64,000 nucleotides of DNA from contig NZ_JBLKNX010000011.1 in NCBI RefSeq assembly GCF_051414055.1, positions 62,001 to 126,000 on the forward strand, in the 5' to 3' direction. Below, piece by piece: positions 8,353 through 17,610 of the stretch. Made by a program: the position numbers and the translations under genes. The notes beneath the pieces were generated by a model. It was not told the DNA's origin, made no database searches, and worked only from the letters and a program-made list of their open reading frames with translations. Each line of letters begins with the position of its first letter. Position 1 is the first letter of the stretch. This DNA is from Halosimplex halobium. GTDB lineage: Archaea; Halobacteriota; Halobacteria; Halobacteriales; Haloarculaceae.

Positions 8353-10125
8353 ATGTCCCCACGCTTTGCCAACGACAACGATGATAGTGCGACACAGACG
8401 AGTCAGAGTCGACGCCGATTCCTGCTCGGGATAGGCGCCCTGACAGCGGCACTGGCCGGTTGCAGCGGTGATGACGTTCAAAGAGCAAACGACGGTCCGG
8501 CCGACGACACTCCCACTGACGATACTCCGGCCGACGACACTCCCACTGACGACACTCCGGGCGACGACCCCTCGACGGACACGTTCGATCCGGCGAGCGA
8601 CCTGCCCTACGGCCGGTGGTTGACGACAGACCAGAGTGGGCTGTTTTTTGCCTACGCTAACCTGAACACTTTCCCCGAGGACACCGTCGCTGGCTCCGGT
8701 GATCCGTCGGATCTATCCGTCGATGATCCGCTGGCTCTGTATCCGCTCATAATAGGCGGCGCAGCTGCCGGTATCGGCCAGCTATCACTTTCGTTTGCCG
8801 GGCTCACAGATGCTGTGAGCCCCACGGTCACGTCCGACTCGACGGTACACGAGGTAACCGTCACTAACGAGACTATAATCGCCGAGGGATCGTTCGCAAC
8901 CAACCAACTAGATGAACGACTGGTCGAGCCCACAGACGAAACGTTCGGTATTGCCTACGAACGAACCAGCACGGACCGTGGGTACGACCGATACGAACCC
9001 GCCACAGTTCCCGATTCAGTGAGCGATCCACCTGCGGTAGCAGTCGCAGACGAGACAGTCATCGTTGGGCCGGACGCCAGCCGACTCGACCGGACGATCG
9101 CCGCCGGCGACGGGAATCGTTCCCGCGTCTTCGAAACTGACGAAACCGCCATGGAACTGCTCGAACAGGCCGGGACCGGTGATCTCGTGGTCGGTCAATT
9201 CGGGTCAGCAACACCTGAGCAACTGTTCGGAGACTTCCAACCCAACTCTGACCCGCATTTCAGGCCCCGCTCCGGTGAAAACGTGGTTGCAGGAGTGGAT
9301 TTCGACACGAGTGGGGAGACGTTCGAGTCGCAGTTCGCCTTTGCCGCGGCCGACCTCGGTGAGGAAAGGCAAGAGACGATCGAGACTTCATTCGGGACAG
9401 CGGCCGTCGATGGCTCGCAATCAGTCGAGGTGAGCGGCAACCGCGTCACCGCTACTGGGACTTACCATGTCGAACAACTAACTGCGGACCCGACGGGGCA
9501 AGAGCTCTCGCAGGCAGCGGCTGCGGAGATGGTGTCGCCGGAGGCGCTGACGTTCCAGTATGAGCCGCCACGTGGTCAGGAGTTCGGTGAACTCTGGGTG
9601 CGAGTCACCGAAGACACCGACGCGGCAGGGATCCGCATAGAGGCTGATTCGGGCGGATACACCGAGATCCAGCCACAGGAGCGGTCTGTCAGTGCCGATG
9701 ACCGCGTTGCAGTCCAAGTTGATCCGGACGGGGACTCGGTGACCGTCTTCGCGGTCAACGGCGAGGGTGCGGTCGGTGAACTCACGACTGTGTCTGTCCC
9801 CACAGACGAGTTGTCCGAGACAGCGGCCAGTCAGGCGGTTCCGGGGGATGCACTGTCGTTTAGGTATGAATCACCTGACGGTGGCGATTTCGGGTCACTC
9901 ACGGTCGAAGTCGTTGCAGACACGGACGCCGAGACACTCGTCGCGCAACCACAGGAGGCACCGGGTCTGTTCACCGACCGCGTCGGTTCGCTGACCAGTG
10001 ACACGCCGGTCGGTGCCGGGACAACGCTCGAGACAGCCGTAGAGCCAGCGGGCGACGAGGTCGTCGTCTACGCGACTGTCGACGGTGCCACTGGCGAGGT
10101 TGCCCGCTGGCAAGGTCCCGATTGA
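8353..10125 (+). CDS. Large Tat-exported lipoprotein, function unknown
   Basis: A 590-residue secreted protein. A twin-arginine signal (SRRRFLLGIGALTAALAGC) ends in a lipobox Cys at about residue 37, so it should be exported folded and lipid-anchored outside the cell. A low-complexity linker of repeated DDTP units follows (about residues 50-75). The folded region begins at PYGRWL and is acidic and beta-rich. Two similar segments of about 90 residues occupy the C-terminus (starting PEALTFQYEPPRGQEFGELWV and GDALSFRYESPDGGDFGSLTV), so an internal duplication is likely. I do not recognise a catalytic motif. A TATA-like aatataaaaa lies near 8258-8267. No operon partner is apparent. Confidence 0.85.
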   Translation: MSPRFANDNDDSATQTSQSRRRFLLGIGALTAALAGCSGDDVQRANDGPADDTPTDDTPADDTPTDDTPGDDPSTDTFDPASDLPYGRWLTTDQSGLFFAYANLNTFPEDTVAGSGDPSDLSVDDPLALYPLIIGGAAAGIGQLSLSFAGLTDAVSPTVTSDSTVHEVTVTNETIIAEGSFATNQLDERLVEPTDETFGIAYERTSTDRGYDRYEPATVPDSVSDPPAVAVADETVIVGPDASRLDRTIAAGDGNRSRVFETDETAMELLEQAGTGDLVVGQFGSATPEQLFGDFQPNSDPHFRPRSGENVVAGVDFDTSGETFESQFAFAAADLGEERQETIETSFGTAAVDGSQSVEVSGNRVTATGTYHVEQLTADPTGQELSQAAAAEMVSPEALTFQYEPPRGQEFGELWVRVTEDTDAAGIRIEADSGGYTEIQPQERSVSADDRVAVQVDPDGDSVTVFAVNGEGAVGELTTVSVPTDELSETAASQAVPGDALSFRYESPDGGDFGSLTVEVVADTDAETLVAQPQEAPGLFTDRVGSLTSDTPVGAGTTLETAVEPAGDEVVVYATVDGATGEVARWQGPD

Positions 10126-10253
10126 GCAACTGATTCTGTTCCCGGATATTCATACCCGTCGTGCAAGATACGTGCGTTGTATCTCACACGGCTCAAGATA
10201 CACTCCGAGGGCGTCACACCAGTGCTTCAACCCTCCATCGCTTAGTGAAAGTC

Positions 10254-10469
10254 CTACATAGCCGAGGAACGCTGATACCGAAGATACGCTCCGCTACCGA
10301 TACAGATGGTGGCGATAAGTAACAATCCACCGCTGAGAACACTTTTCAACGTGCCTGAAACTCCGGGGTTTTCGACTATGCTGAGGGCCCGCTGAAACAC
10401 AATTAGTTGAAATACCAAGAGAAGGCTCCCACCGGATACCAACAGCCGACTTTTCGAGGTCCTGCTCAT
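10254..10469 (-). CDS. Small two-helix membrane protein
   Basis: A 71-residue frame with a basic start (MSRTSKSR) and two hydrophobic helices at about residues 8-28 and 40-62, ending in a basic tail. Composition and topology are those of a real small membrane protein rather than an antisense shadow, and no other gene overlaps it. Family and function are not recognised. It lies alone between the lipoprotein gene and another small membrane protein on the same strand. Confidence 0.5.
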   Translation of the reverse strand: MSRTSKSRLLVSGGSLLLVFQLIVFQRALSIVENPGVSGTLKSVLSGGLLLIATICIGSGAYLRYQRSSAM

Positions 10470-10817
10470 GCTTCAGCCAGCACCCGGCAATTGTATAGGT
10501 GCTATCCACGCTCTCTGGCTCTGAAACACTGTGTACCTGCGACGATCATCGCTACATGTCGATCAGTTTCAAAAATTCGAATAGAAGTCAGTCGTCGGCC
10601 GGAGCAGAGTAGTCGGAGACTGGAAGGTGCTCGTCAGTACCGACGTTTCTGGCCCCCGACAGCGGTGAACAGTGTGAATGAGTGGCGGTGGACCCCGACG
10701 GCGATGATAACCGTGCCACGGGTGTGTACGACCTGATCGGGTCGTTTTAACCCGTGCTCGAGTGTGGTGAGGACTATCGAAACCGGACAGTCCGGAAGAC
10801 GGCGAACCGCTGTCCAG
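10470..10817. other. Intergenic, no feature recognised
   Basis: About 350 bases between two small membrane protein genes. The open frames here are Arg/Ser-rich and unconvincing, and I see no RNA gene or repeat. Confidence 0.5.
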
Positions 10818-11030
10818 TCAGTCGGCGCCGCTGGTATTAGCGTAGACGACACCGAGCAACATGAGGAACACGCCGAAAGCGACGATGCCGATCGAAACCA
10901 GGTCGGTTCCGCGAGCTGCGCCGAACACCCACACTGCGAAGCCGAGCCAGACACCGCGTGGCGTCCCTCCGGCGTCGGTTCCGAGCCATTCGACCACGGG
11001 GTTGTGATGTATGTATTTCATATCGGTCAC
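10818..11030 (-). CDS. Small membrane protein
   Basis: A 70-residue frame. A polar N-terminus (MTDMKYIHHNPVVEWLG) precedes two hydrophobic segments at about residues 26-37 and 43-63. The alternative start at the second Met (MKYIHHN) is possible and would remove three residues. The chain ends with a short polar tail. It is probably a real small integral membrane protein. No family is recognised and no close operon partner is visible. Confidence 0.5.
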   Translation of the reverse strand: MTDMKYIHHNPVVEWLGTDAGGTPRGVWLGFAVWVFGAARGTDLVSIGIVAFGVFLMLLGVVYANTSGAD

Positions 11031-11281
11031 ACCGCGAGTCGCCCGAGTGTAGCCGCGACGAGTAGCGGATACCGATACGTACTCTGCGAGGGCCTATCAA
11101 GGCCGACAGCGTGTCTCTGACTCCACGACACTGGGTTTCGACAACCCATCCTGCCGTCGAAGTCGGCTTGCGACAGAGAGTATCAACTTCTCTCTAACCT
11201 CAAGGGACGAGGTACCCGTCTCGACAGTCAACAAGCACTCGGTGAGTGACTGACACCGGTGGGACGCCGGACCGAAGGATT

Positions 11282-12100
11282 CTACAGGTCTGACGACTCG
11301 AATCGGCGAAAGCCCACCATCAGCGGCACCACAAACCAGACGATGAGGACGACGATCCCCATCCACCAATCGACGTAGACAGGGGCACCGTCGGCGACGT
11401 ACCGTGTTGCGAGGTCAACGTCGAACCCGGCTCGGAGGAGGCGGTCGTAGGCCTCGTTCGGTCCGACAAGTCGGAATAGCAGCGCCCAGTTGGGCATGTT
11501 CGAGAGGACCGAGGTGTCGAACCGGTGTAGGATCACCAGGGTCAGCGAGTGTAACCCGCCCCAGAGCGTCACCAAGGCGAAGTAGCCGCCGAAGGCGCCC
11601 AGCGTGATCCACCGGTTGACGGTCGTCGCCATCGAGAGGCCGACGGCGAGGCCGACGAACGCCAGGCCGTACAACGCCGTCGCGACCAGGAACCAGGGAA
11701 AGAGGACGGCCCCGTCGGTCCCGTACCGGACGGCACCGACGACGCCCGCGACGGTGAGCGCGACGAGCGTCGGGCCAAGGAGGACCGTCGACCGCCCCAC
11801 GAGTTTCCCGACGAGGAAATCCCGGCGCGAGTGGGGAAAGGAGAGCGTGAGAAAGAGGGTCCCGCTGGTGCGCTCGTGGACGACGGATTTGTACCCGACG
11901 AGCAGTGCGAGCAGGGGCAGGGTCACAGCGACCATGCCAGCCAACCCGCCAATGAAGGCCGAGAACGTGCCCTCGCCCAGATACGAGTGAGCGAGCGCGT
12001 ACCCGACGGACAGGACAGTCAGGAGGGCAAAGAGGACCCAGAGACCACGTGACCGACTGGCGTCGTTGATGTCCTTGTACGCGATATCGCGCCAGGTCAC
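11282..12100 (-). CDS. ABC-2 type exporter permease
   Basis: A 272-residue protein with six hydrophobic helices and a short cytoplasmic N-terminus (MTWRDIAYKDINDASRS). The RTSGTLFLTLSFPHSRRDFLVGKL stretch after the second helix is the conserved cytoplasmic segment of ABC-2 permeases of the NosY/CcmB-like type. Its start overlaps the upstream permease stop by four bases (ATGA), and it is the last gene of the ATPase-permease-permease operon. The two permeases share this motif and the MTWR start, so they are paralogues that likely form a heterodimer. The substrate is unknown. Confidence 0.87.
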   Translation of the reverse strand: MTWRDIAYKDINDASRSRGLWVLFALLTVLSVGYALAHSYLGEGTFSAFIGGLAGMVAVTLPLLALLVGYKSVVHERTSGTLFLTLSFPHSRRDFLVGKLVGRSTVLLGPTLVALTVAGVVGAVRYGTDGAVLFPWFLVATALYGLAFVGLAVGLSMATTVNRWITLGAFGGYFALVTLWGGLHSLTLVILHRFDTSVLSNMPNWALLFRLVGPNEAYDRLLRAGFDVDLATRYVADGAPVYVDWWMGIVVLIVWFVVPLMVGFRRFESSDL

Positions 12101-12906
12101 GAGAGATCACTCCCGTCGAAACGCAGGAAGGCCAGTCCGAGCGGCCCGACGGCCCAGCAAGCGAACAGGACCAGCGCGACCCACTCGTTGAGGTACCACG
12201 ATCCCTCGACGCCGGCACCCGGCGTGACGAACCCGTCTACGACGCGACCGAAGACGCGACCCGGTTCGAGACCGACGAGGAACCGGATCGGTCCGGGTAA
12301 CCCACCGTCGGCGAGGCCGGCCGCCGCGAGACCGAGTGCAAGTGCGTCGGCGATCGCGTCCCAGACGACGACGAACAGAAAGACCAGTCCGAACCCGGAG
12401 ATGAGCGCGCGCCGCCGCGTCGCCGACACGAGCGAGACGGCGGTTCCCAATCCGGTCCAGACAACGCCGAACGTGACCGTCAGTGCCAGGAACTCGACGA
12501 ACGGGAGGAGGGCGAGCTCGCCCAGCGGGTAGACGACCAGGGCACCGGCGCCGACCGTCGCGGCGACGAGTGCCCCGACCACGACTGCGGTCCGACTCAG
12601 GAACGTCCCGAGAACAACATCCCGGCGGCTCTGCGGGAGCGACAGCGAGAGACGGATCGACCCCGACTCGCGCTGGCCCGCGATGGCGTTGTAGGTCACG
12701 AGCATCCCGACGAACGGCACGAGCGTCGTGAGCCACCCGTGGACGAACCCCGGAAAGTGTGCCGTCGTGACCGGACCACTCGTGAGCAGCGGGTAGATGT
12801 ACCCCGCGAGGAGGACGACTGACACCAGTAATCCAGCCAGAAGCTTGACCGACCGCGCTCCCACAGTGAGCGGGAAGTCTTGTCTGGCGACGACTCGCCA
12901 CGTCAT
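12097..12906 (-). CDS. ABC-2 type exporter permease (paralogue)
   Basis: A 269-residue membrane protein with six hydrophobic helices. It shares with the next gene the N-terminal MTWR...ARQDF type start and the conserved segment QRESGSIRLSLSLPQSRRDVVLG. Both its start and its stop overlap neighbouring genes by four bases (ATGA), which implies tight translational coupling with the ATPase upstream and the second permease downstream. The likely role is one half of the membrane channel of an exporter. An exported lipid, peptide or drug cannot be chosen from the sequence. Confidence 0.87.
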   Translation of the reverse strand: MTWRVVARQDFPLTVGARSVKLLAGLLVSVVLLAGYIYPLLTSGPVTTAHFPGFVHGWLTTLVPFVGMLVTYNAIAGQRESGSIRLSLSLPQSRRDVVLGTFLSRTAVVVGALVAATVGAGALVVYPLGELALLPFVEFLALTVTFGVVWTGLGTAVSLVSATRRRALISGFGLVFLFVVVWDAIADALALGLAAAGLADGGLPGPIRFLVGLEPGRVFGRVVDGFVTPGAGVEGSWYLNEWVALVLFACWAVGPLGLAFLRFDGSDLS

Positions 12907-13814
12907 CGTCCCGAACCAGTGTACTCGATGAACATGTCTTCGAGCGAGGCCTCTTCGGTTCGGAAATTGACTACTTCGACGCCCGCGTCGTTGAGTTCGA
13001 CGAGAATGTCCATCTTCGCATCATTCGTACAGGTGACCTCGATCGTCGAATCGTCGTCGCTCACCGCCGTCTCGACGCCCGCGACGGACCTGATACTCTC
13101 CAAGGTCCCGTTGTGGAGGCCGTCGACGGTGATGACCAATTTCGTCCCGCCGCCCATCGAGGCGCGCAGTCCTTCGATGGTGTCGACGGCCACGAGTTCG
13201 CCGTCCTGCAGGATGCCAACGCGGTCGCAGACCGCCTCGACCTGTTCGAGGATGTGCGACGAAAAGAAAATCGTCGCCCCGCGCTCGTTTTCCTCGCGGA
13301 GGATCTGGCGCATCTCCGCGGCACCGTTCGGGTCCAGGCCCGTCGAGGGTTCGTCGAGGATAAGAAGGTCCGGTTCGCCCACCAGGGCCATCCCGAGGAC
13401 GAGGCGCTGTGCCATCCCCTTGGAGTAGTCACTGGCTTTCCGGTCGGCGTCCTCGCGGATGCCCACCCTGTCCAGTACCTCGATAGGGTCGGCCTCGACA
13501 CCTTTCGAGCGGATGGCGTACTCGACGTGCTGTCGGCCGGTGAGTCGCTCGAAGACCGAGTAGCCCTCCGGGAGGACGCCGACACGGTCGCGAGCGGCGA
13601 CCCCCTCGCGCTGGCAGTCGTGGCCGAATATCTCGACCGATCCCTCGGTCGGTGTCACGAAATCGAGCAAAACGTTGATGAACGTCGACTTCCCCGCGCC
13701 GTTCGGACCGAGAAAGCCGAACGTCTCGCCCTCCTCGACGGTGAGATCGACCCTGTCGAGGGCTATCTCCGTGCCGTACTGTTTCGAGACAGCCGTCGCA
13801 TCGATCGCTGGCAT
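12903..13814 (-). CDS. ABC exporter ATP-binding protein
   Basis: A 303-residue ATPase. Motifs in order: Walker A GPNGAGKST, region VLPEGYSVFERLTGRQHV, signature YSKGMAQRL, Walker B LLILDEPSTGLDPNG, switch His in FSSHIL. After about residue 215 a C-terminal DUF4162-like domain ends with ASLEDMFIEYTG, the usual tail of exporter ATPases paired with ABC-2 permeases. It is the first gene of the operon, and its stop overlaps the permease start (ATGA). It is a separate family member from the ATPase at 4633, which lacks this domain. Confidence 0.92.
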   Translation of the reverse strand: MPAIDATAVSKQYGTEIALDRVDLTVEEGETFGFLGPNGAGKSTFINVLLDFVTPTEGSVEIFGHDCQREGVAARDRVGVLPEGYSVFERLTGRQHVEYAIRSKGVEADPIEVLDRVGIREDADRKASDYSKGMAQRLVLGMALVGEPDLLILDEPSTGLDPNGAAEMRQILREENERGATIFFSSHILEQVEAVCDRVGILQDGELVAVDTIEGLRASMGGGTKLVITVDGLHNGTLESIRSVAGVETAVSDDDSTIEVTCTNDAKMDILVELNDAGVEVVNFRTEEASLEDMFIEYTGSGR

Positions 13815-14108
13815 ACCACCACCGACGCCTCACAGCGTCATAACCCACCAGCGAGACTCTCCGATCAAGAAGCACGAGGGACACAGTTATAAGTTAGCAA
13901 TTCTCGGTGCCGTATCGGTTCGAGGCTGTCAGAGCGACCTCGGTAGCTCCTTCGCCGTTCTGCTGGCCTCTCGGTAAAGCAGGCAATGACTCGAAAGCGG
14001 TGAGTCGTCGACGCCGCTCCTATCGATAGCGACACGCATGAGTCAGGAAAACTGGGCCCAAGAGTGGTATCTGGAGGCGGCAGTGAGGCCCGACTCGATC
14101 GACGCAGC

Positions 14109-15272
14109 CTATTCGCAGGTGAGCGAGTCGGCGATGCCGACGGTCTCGTCTTTCGAGCGGTCGCCGGACACGCGGTATGTGGTGTCCTCACAGGGAACGA
14201 CGACGACCGATGTCGTGTTTCCAGCGTACTCGTACTCGGTGTAGTACCCGGTGTGGTTACCGACATCTATCGTCTCGTATCTGTCGCTCTCGCTGAAGTT
14301 GTACTCCATCGGTGTGTGTTTCACGACGGTGAGACTCTCGTCGTCGTCGGTCGCGTAGTGGAGCGTGATCGAGTGGGAGTCGTCGTCCGCAATCACGTAC
14401 CCTTCCTCAAAGGTGTACGCGTCGGGGACATCGGGGGAGGGCACCGACCGGTTCGTGTCTTCCCGGAGCGACGACAGGGACTCGTACTCCGTCACGTTCG
14501 GGAGCGATGGCTCCGGCTCGGTGGCGTTGTCGGGGACGTCTATCGTGAACCGGTCGTCGGCGATCGATGCGTTCAGACTGACGTTCCGGAGGCGGGTGGT
14601 CTGCTCGAAGTCCGTCTCGCCGTCGTCGAGTTCGCTCGTCGCCACAGTCGGGAAGTACGTGTCCGTGTCCAGCCAGACGGTCACGTTGACGGAACCGAGA
14701 GAGGCGCTCGTGTTCGTCGGCGTCACCATCAGCCGATAGGCTTCCTCGCCATCGACGCGGTCTCGTCCCTCGTAGGTAATCTCGTTCTCGGTGACGAGGC
14801 TGTCGACCGGTGTCGCGTGGGCCATGTCGGCTGACACGTTGAACCGGTTGACCTGGTTGTTCTTCACGTCGTAGGACACTGTCCCGCTCTCGTTGCGAAC
14901 GGTGATTACGTGCGTCCGATTGGTCTCCCATTCGGTACGGACGCGGTCGTTCTCGTAGTCGACCCACATTCGCCGCTCGCTCGTTATCGTCGTGTTGCCG
15001 TTTAGCGTCGTGTTCGTCTCGTAGGTCATCACGAGCGAGTCGAGCGACTCGATACGCTCTTCGAACCGGTCGACGACCTCGTCACCGGTGGGAGTCGACG
15101 AGTCATTCGTTTCGTCCGGGTCATCGGACGGCGCGTGTGCGAGTTGTGTAGACGGTACGTTGTCGGAGGGTTGCTGGGCGGCGACTACTCCACCGATACC
15201 GATACCGGAGAGGGCGACCAGCGAACCGAGCGTGACTGCCACGAGGGCACCACGCAAGTTGTCAGGGACCAT
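14109..15272 (-). CDS. Secreted LolA-like / lipoprotein-sorting-fold protein
   Basis: The chosen ATG gives 387 residues with a clean Sec signal (a hydrophobic stretch LVAVTLGSLVALSGIGIGG ending AAQQ); the longer open frame is Arg-rich and non-coding. After a polar linker the mature part reads VVDRFEERIESLDSLVMTYE, then long antiparallel beta strands, the pattern of haloarchaeal LolA/LolB-fold (outer-membrane-lipoprotein-sorting) proteins with a C-terminal DUF4367-like half. Many Asn-X-Thr/Ser sequons suggest N-glycosylation at the cell surface. Archaea lack a Lol pathway, so the family probably binds lipid or acts on the envelope. A TATA-like TTAAATA lies upstream near 15345-15351. Confidence 0.82.
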   Translation of the reverse strand: MVPDNLRGALVAVTLGSLVALSGIGIGGVVAAQQPSDNVPSTQLAHAPSDDPDETNDSSTPTGDEVVDRFEERIESLDSLVMTYETNTTLNGNTTITSERRMWVDYENDRVRTEWETNRTHVITVRNESGTVSYDVKNNQVNRFNVSADMAHATPVDSLVTENEITYEGRDRVDGEEAYRLMVTPTNTSASLGSVNVTVWLDTDTYFPTVATSELDDGETDFEQTTRLRNVSLNASIADDRFTIDVPDNATEPEPSLPNVTEYESLSSLREDTNRSVPSPDVPDAYTFEEGYVIADDDSHSITLHYATDDDESLTVVKHTPMEYNFSESDRYETIDVGNHTGYYTEYEYAGNTTSVVVVPCEDTTYRVSGDRSKDETVGIADSLTCE

Positions 15273-15451
15273 TGCACTCCGGTGTTCGACCGGTGGCGTC
15301 TTGTACCGGACATCGCCGTCGCCGTCATTGAGACGCGCGAAAAGATATTTAACGACAGGTTGTACTGTCGGGTGTTCCGGCCGACGGAGGAAGGGTGTGG
15401 AACCCAACGAGTCGACCACCGACGTATCGACGAACGAGCCGCGGTCACTCG

Positions 15452-15979
15452 CGAGGTGACGGCGGACGCCTCGATATCGACGACGGATCCGGGTGGGTGA
15501 CGGAAGTTGAGAATGATATCGCTCTCGACGTGGAAGACGGCAGTGTCGAGGTCGGCCCGGTCGACGGGCGTCTTGACCTAACCGTCGACGACGGGAGCCT
15601 GGAGATAACTGAACCGGCGATAATCGAGTATATAAGCGTATATGGCGGCGATCTCGACCTGGCAATCGGGGACGTCGATGGCGACATCACGGTGCAGTAC
15701 GACGACGGTGACGTCACTGCACAGATAGCCTCGACGACCGACGCGGCCGTCGTCACCCTGGTCGTGAGTGCGGGCGGCGGCAACGCTGCGACGGATATCG
15801 ACACTTCGCCGAACAAGGTGGACTTCCTGCCGTGGGATGTCTTGGACTGGATGGGCGCGCTTCCGGAGCCGTTCTCTCCGAGCGAGTACTGGCTGTACGA
15901 GAACGTCGTCTTCTTCAACGGGAACTTCGTCCGTTACGGGACCTATCCACTGCGGAGATCCTCATCCAGGGGTCCGTGA
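15452..15979 (+). pseudogene. Fragment of a DUF4097-like beta-repeat protein joined to unrelated sequence
   Basis: From about 15452 the frame reads as repeated short beta turns (GRLDIDDGSG, DIALDVEDGSVEVG, RLDLTVDDGSLEI, DLDLAIGDVDGDI), the signature of a DUF4097-type adhesin-like repeat. The 20 residues before it are Arg/Pro-rich and there is no plausible start or signal peptide. After about 15755 the repeat stops and a different, aromatic-rich segment (FLPWDVLDWMGALPEPFSPS) continues to a ragged end. This looks like two gene scraps fused in frame during decay next to the insertion elements. I cannot exclude a short real gene with an upstream non-ATG start. Confidence 0.45.
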
Positions 15980-16351
15980 CGGACGACCGAACGCTGTCGT
16001 GCGGTCGTACCGGTACATCGCGACAATAATCACTATAAGACGTATGCATTGAGACGACCGGTCTCAACTACTGTGCGGGACCGATAGAGTTGAGACTGTC
16101 CACAAGACTTCCGGCGCGATTTATCTGATTATCCGTATACGGTGAGGACGCTACTCACCAAGTTCTGGAACTGCTTTGCTGTGATTCGAGGTTTAACTCG
16201 ATAGCCGTGCTCGTTGAAGTCTACACGTTGTGTTCCCCTCGCTCGATTTTCCGTGAGACCCGCTTGTCCGTCGACGCGTAGCTTTGATCTGGGCGTCGAT
16301 AGTCTGACTGAGTCGGTTGAAGATCGTAGCTGAATCAAGATCTTTCAGCTA
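15980..16351. other. Intergenic flank of the IS630 element
   Basis: No gene is recognised. A 69-residue minus-strand frame at 16129-16338 has a partly protein-like end (FNEHGYRVKPRITAKQFQNLV) and may be the scrap of another transposon or gene, but it has no confident match. Bases 16350-16351 are the TA that flanks the IS630 left end. Confidence 0.4.
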
Positions 16352-16360
16352 TAGTATTCG

Positions 16361-16852
16361 TCAGGAGTAATTACTCACTTTTGGGAGCGACAGTTGGTCG
16401 AGAGCGGTATCGATCGCGGTGGTCAGTTGCTCAAGCGAGTCGAAGAACCGGTTGCTGAGAGCATCTTGGAGTTGTCGCCAGCACTCTTCGACAGGATTGA
16501 GTTCCGGCGAATACGCAGGCAACGTGACGAAGGCGAGGTCGTCACGGGCCGCCAGGTCCGTGACGGCCGACGCCTGAAAGTACGGCGCTCCGTCTAGCAC
16601 GACGATCAAGTCTTCTTTGAATTCTTCGCATAACGCGAGAATGAAATGTTTCGCGTGATCGGCAGTAACGTACTCGGTGAACCGTGAGAAAAAGCAGTCA
16701 CCATCTTCGGTGATCGCGCCGAGTAGACACGTCCAGTCGCGTTGGCCGGACAGTTCGACGCTCGGCCGCGTGCCGCGCGGAAACCACGCGGCACGCGGCT
16801 CGACCTGCACAGATTTCTTGGTTTGGTCGATACAGACTACTGTGGCGTCCAT
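16361..16852 (-). CDS. IS630 transposase, catalytic part (OrfB)
   Basis: This frame of 163 residues is the DDE nuclease. First Asp in VVCIDQTKKS, second in IVVLDGAPYF, Glu in SPELNPVEECWRQL, spaced as in IS630. On its own it starts inside the domain, so the active transposase is probably the product of -1 frameshifting from the upstream frame. A run of seven A residues (complement of 16863-16869) lies in the overlap, and shifting there joins DEIKK to KRREMDATVVCID without a break. It nicks and joins the element ends at TA sites. Confidence 0.85.
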   Translation of the reverse strand: MDATVVCIDQTKKSVQVEPRAAWFPRGTRPSVELSGQRDWTCLLGAITEDGDCFFSRFTEYVTADHAKHFILALCEEFKEDLIVVLDGAPYFQASAVTDLAARDDLAFVTLPAYSPELNPVEECWRQLQDALSNRFFDSLEQLTTAIDTALDQLSLPKVSNYS

Positions 16853-17361
16853 TTCCCGCCGCTTTTTTTGATCTCGTCGTGGAACTCCTCTTGGTCAGAT
16901 TCGTCGGCTTCGGCGGCTGTTCGACGTGGTTTTTGATAACTGAGTCCAGCTTCTTTGAGCAACCGCCGACAACTCGGGATCGAGTATTCGACGCCGTACG
17001 TTTCTTCGAGGTATTCTTGAGCGAGCGCCGGCGTCCACGCCGGCGCGTCGATCCCGACTGCTTCAGGAGACTCGTTGACGGTTTGTTCGAATTCTTCTTG
17101 CTGTGTTTCTGAGAGCTTTCGTTTTCTTCCGGATCGATGAGCATCAGAGACGGCTTGCTCAAGCGACTCGTCGGTGTCGAGTCGCTTGAGCCAGCTATAG
17201 ATCGTCCGTCGTTGAACGTCGTACCACTCGGCTAGTTCAGTCTGCGAAACACCGTTTTTGTACGCAATTGCCGCTAAGAGCCGTTGTGTCGGTTTCTTTC
17301 CATCCACGTTGTCGAGGGTGTCTTGCAGTTCCTTGACGGAGATCTCGTCGAGATGATCCAT
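16837..17361 (-). CDS. IS630 transposase, DNA-binding part (OrfA)
   Basis: A 174-residue frame with two helix-turn-helix units: an N-terminal paired-type one (GVSQTELAEWYDVQRRTIYSWLKRL, about residues 38-62) and a winged segment (WTPALAQEYLEETYGVEYS, then SCRRLLKEAGLSYQKPRR). These are the DNA-recognition domains that precede the DDE nuclease in IS630 transposases. It overlaps OrfB by 16 bases in a different frame and ends just past an A7 run. Terminated here it would be a DNA-binding regulator; shifted -1 it yields full-length transposase. Confidence 0.83.
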   Translation of the reverse strand: MDHLDEISVKELQDTLDNVDGKKPTQRLLAAIAYKNGVSQTELAEWYDVQRRTIYSWLKRLDTDESLEQAVSDAHRSGRKRKLSETQQEEFEQTVNESPEAVGIDAPAWTPALAQEYLEETYGVEYSIPSCRRLLKEAGLSYQKPRRTAAEADESDQEEFHDEIKKSGGKWTPQ

Positions 17362-17610
17362 TAGTAGCTGTAACGCACTCTGAGTAAAAAATTCTACCGG
17401 ATACTATAGTTGACGGCTGGGGTGGTGTTATACACCGGATGTCTCTCCGGTGCTGAGTAGCCGATCGGACCTAAGATTGAAATATTGAGACAGGACCAAC
17501 CAGGCCCGGAGTGATGACCCAGATTCACGGGCACGGTTGTGTTTTTCGCGCCGACGAAGGGCGCCGGCGCTCCCATCAGAGGATCCGGTAACCGGAAGTG
17601 AGTCGCAACA

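Larger units (their letters stand above)
16352..17406 (-). mobile_element. IS630-family insertion sequence, apparently complete
   Basis: An element of about 1055 bp. The ends are imperfect inverted repeats: TAGTATTCG at the left and CGGATACTA at the right (TAGTATCCG on the other strand), each flanked by a TA dinucleotide (16350-16351 and 17407-17408), as expected for IS630/Tc1-type insertion into TA. It carries two overlapping transposase frames on the minus strand. Intact frames and recognisable ends suggest a recent insertion or a still active copy. Confidence 0.8.

Noticed and set aside
16129..16338. 69-residue minus-strand frame as a gene
   Set aside because: Only its C-terminal part looks protein-like; no family match, and it lies in insertion-element flank. 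Left as unassigned.
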